Position numbers and translations under genes: made by a program. The notes below the pieces were generated by a model, which was not told where the DNA came from, did not search any database, and worked only from the letters and a program-made list of their open reading frames with translations. 64,000 nucleotides of DNA from Paratinospora sagittata (taxonomy: Eukaryota > Streptophyta > Magnoliopsida > Ranunculales > Menispermaceae). The stretch is from positions 4,300,001-4,364,000 of the forward strand of contig CM069601.1 in NCBI GenBank assembly GCA_035771175.1, in the 5' to 3' direction. Positions 62,092 to 64,000 of this stretch are shown here, one piece after another (the stretch's first letter is position 1; the number at the start of each line of letters is the position of its first letter).

Positions 62092-62502
62092 GGCGATTGA
62101 CGAACAAGCTTCTGAAAACGTCACGAATCAAGACAGGAAATTCGAGAAGCCATTGGAGATCTGTCAATGGGAACTCAACCGCTCCATTTGAACAAGATCG
62201 GAGAGACAAAATTTAATTTGAGAAAATAAATAAATCTCCGTCTACTCTCGAATCAAATAGAACTTTTTTTTTTCTAATTTCTGGAAGAGATTTTTGGTTT
62301 ACTGTTCGCAGGACGTTTTAGTATTTTGTTTTATTTGAAGTTCCGGAAATACCCGTGTTTTGGCAAACAGTCTCCTGGAATGACCCCGCGGTTTCGGTGC
62401 TTTTGAGTCCAGACGGCAAGGGCATATTTGCGACTTCAATTTCGACGCTGCTGTGTCTCGCGCTGCGTTTTGGAATTTGTTGACAACTCGGCAAATTTTA
62501 TT

Positions 62503-62616
62503 ACGTGGACTGATATGATTGACTGATTACTAAGTCAGGACGTGTCACAAGTGATCTTGTCCAGGATACTAATTTACACTGATCAACCCCAATTGTGTCC
62601 ACGTGAGTAGCACGTG
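62503..62616. promoter_or_regulatory. G-box pair upstream of the AIM24-family gene
   Basis: CACGTG at 62600-62605 and 62611-62616, and ACGTGG at 62503-62508, lie 410-525 bases above the start codon. These are bZIP/bHLH-type cores; whether they act on this gene is inference. Confidence 0.35.
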
Positions 62617-62619
62617 GTT

Positions 62620-64000
62620 TAGTGGATGCATATTTATCTGGATGATTAAATACAAAATTTTATATAACATTGTCTTTTCTTTCTTTTTCTTTTTTTTCTT
62701 TTTTTTTTAATAATTAGTTGTATAATCAACTTTATCACCATATCACACTCTCAAAAATGTATCAGACTTATTTATTTCTGACCTATTAATTTTTTTACCC
62801 TTTAAAGCGAGACAGTGACAAGAGTTGATCAATTATATATTTATATATAATTAATTTTGAATCGTTGAAGAGAAATTTGTAAGGGTATGTCTTATTGTTA
62901 TTTTTTTGTTTAAGAAATTTTCAAAACTGGGAATTCAAGAAGTGATATTTTATTATTTTGAGAAAATCTCTTATTTTCTAAATAAAATCTTGAAAATTTG
63001 TTTCCCAATTAAATTTATATCAAAATTACAAATCAAATACAACCTAAAGTTTCATAACAAGGAATGCATGATTCCAATATAATACACATTAGAGATTTGT
63101 AATTAAGAAAAATAAGTTTCATGTCTAAAGGTGATAATATTTTAGTAACAAAAAATGACCAAAGAGAACATTTTCTTTTTAATGAAATATCGAAAGTAAA
63201 ATATCAGTTTTTTTTTTTTTTTAAATAAGAATGTGTCTCAAGTCCAGAATACAATTTAAAAACAAAAATTCAAAAAATGACTTCTAATCATTTGTTTTCT
63301 TATTAAAATTTTCAAAAACTGTTTTCGATTACAATATAACCAAATGAGTTTTCTTTGTTTTGAGATTTTCAAATGAAGAACTGTTCCCAAGTGGTGAACC
63401 AAACAAGGTCTTGTTTTTCTTGTTAAATGAAAATTCTTCAACTATATCAAGTAAGGCCAACTTAACATCTTATTATGATTTATAAGAATGTTGTTTTATG
63501 ATCAAGGTTAGCTTGAATAACTAGTGGGACTGCTACTCGTGTCTCCACAGGTCATAATAAAATGGTTAGGGTTTTATACAAATACAATTTTAACAAAATC
63601 GAGAACAAGTAAAATTTAATAATTTAAAACCTTTATTTTTGAAAAAATTGTTTGGTAACTTTACATATATAAAAAAAGAAAAGTTCTATTTTAAAAATTT
63701 ATTTTAAAGGTGTTGTATGGTAACCTTATATTCCAACCATTTATTTTTTTTAGTGTTGATAGAAGGTCGAAAGACAACACATAAAGGCCAGAGAAAGTCA
63801 GAATTATTTGGTAGGGTCAAGAAAACGAGCATAGCAGCGAGAGGCGAATCAATTACTATAGTTTCGCTCATATTTTTATTAGAGGAGGAACAACTTTCAT
63901 TTATTTGTAAAGAAATATAATCAAAATCCTTATTTCGAATGAAAGAGTTTAAATACACACCATTGGAATTAGTCAACATTTGCGTTTATACGACTATATA
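62620..64000. other. Right-edge intergenic DNA
   Basis: AT-rich with poly-T/poly-CT tracts near 62680-62709 and 63211-63223. No gene, repeat pair or RNA recognised. Confidence 0.55.

Overview
This 64 kb window is nuclear DNA from a flowering plant, most likely a eudicot. The evidence is AT-rich intergenic DNA, many-exon genes with plant splice sites, a DYW-type PPR editing factor, an OVATE family protein and a seed LEA protein, plus dense LTR, MITE and Copia remnants. I cannot name the species. Gene structures below were assembled by hand from conserved protein blocks and GT/GC-AG junctions whose phases all close.

Left part (1-19,400) is mostly mobile DNA. A minus-strand LTR retrotransposon enters from the left edge: 5' LTR 2285-3689, an initiator-Met-tRNA type primer site at 2268-2279, an AT-rich tandem-repeat leader, and a gag-position reading frame (1-1323) resembling the putative plant transposon protein family. 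Next come a ~3.8 kb element with ~105 bp terminal inverted repeats (4976-8742), which hosts a 207 bp palindromic element with LTR-like ends and a perfect 5 bp target duplication (6634-6840); a decayed Copia pol end (about 10830-11290); a probable solo LTR (12432-13443); and several MITEs.

Genic part (19,400-62,100) holds seven protein genes. On the plus strand is RPB8, the RNA polymerase I/II/III shared subunit (19432-20805). On the minus strand are an OVATE family protein whose C-terminus is frameshifted by a 47 bp tandem duplication (24950-25807); a three-SMP-domain LEA D-34 protein with an ABRE/G-box promoter (28897-31292); a small glyoxalase/VOC protein with a GC-AG intron (32001-34797); a MEF11/LOI1-like DYW PPR protein (35579-38145); a 15-exon PQT3-like DWNN-zinc knuckle-RING E3 ligase (40227-48249); and a 10-exon AIM24-family protein (50857-62091) whose long introns are loaded with transposons. 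The genes are functionally unrelated neighbours, as is usual in plants.

The most unusual signals are the palindromic LTR-ended mini-element and the GAAnnTTC (heat-shock-element-like) sites it shares with the LTR, the frameshifted OVATE protein with an 11-arginine tail, a three-copy MITE family with CTATGTTAC ends and 8 bp target duplications, and a 1,057 bp solo LTR with perfect target duplication inside a tandemly duplicated MITE end. No bacterial-type system, CRISPR array, rRNA or convincing tRNA gene was found.
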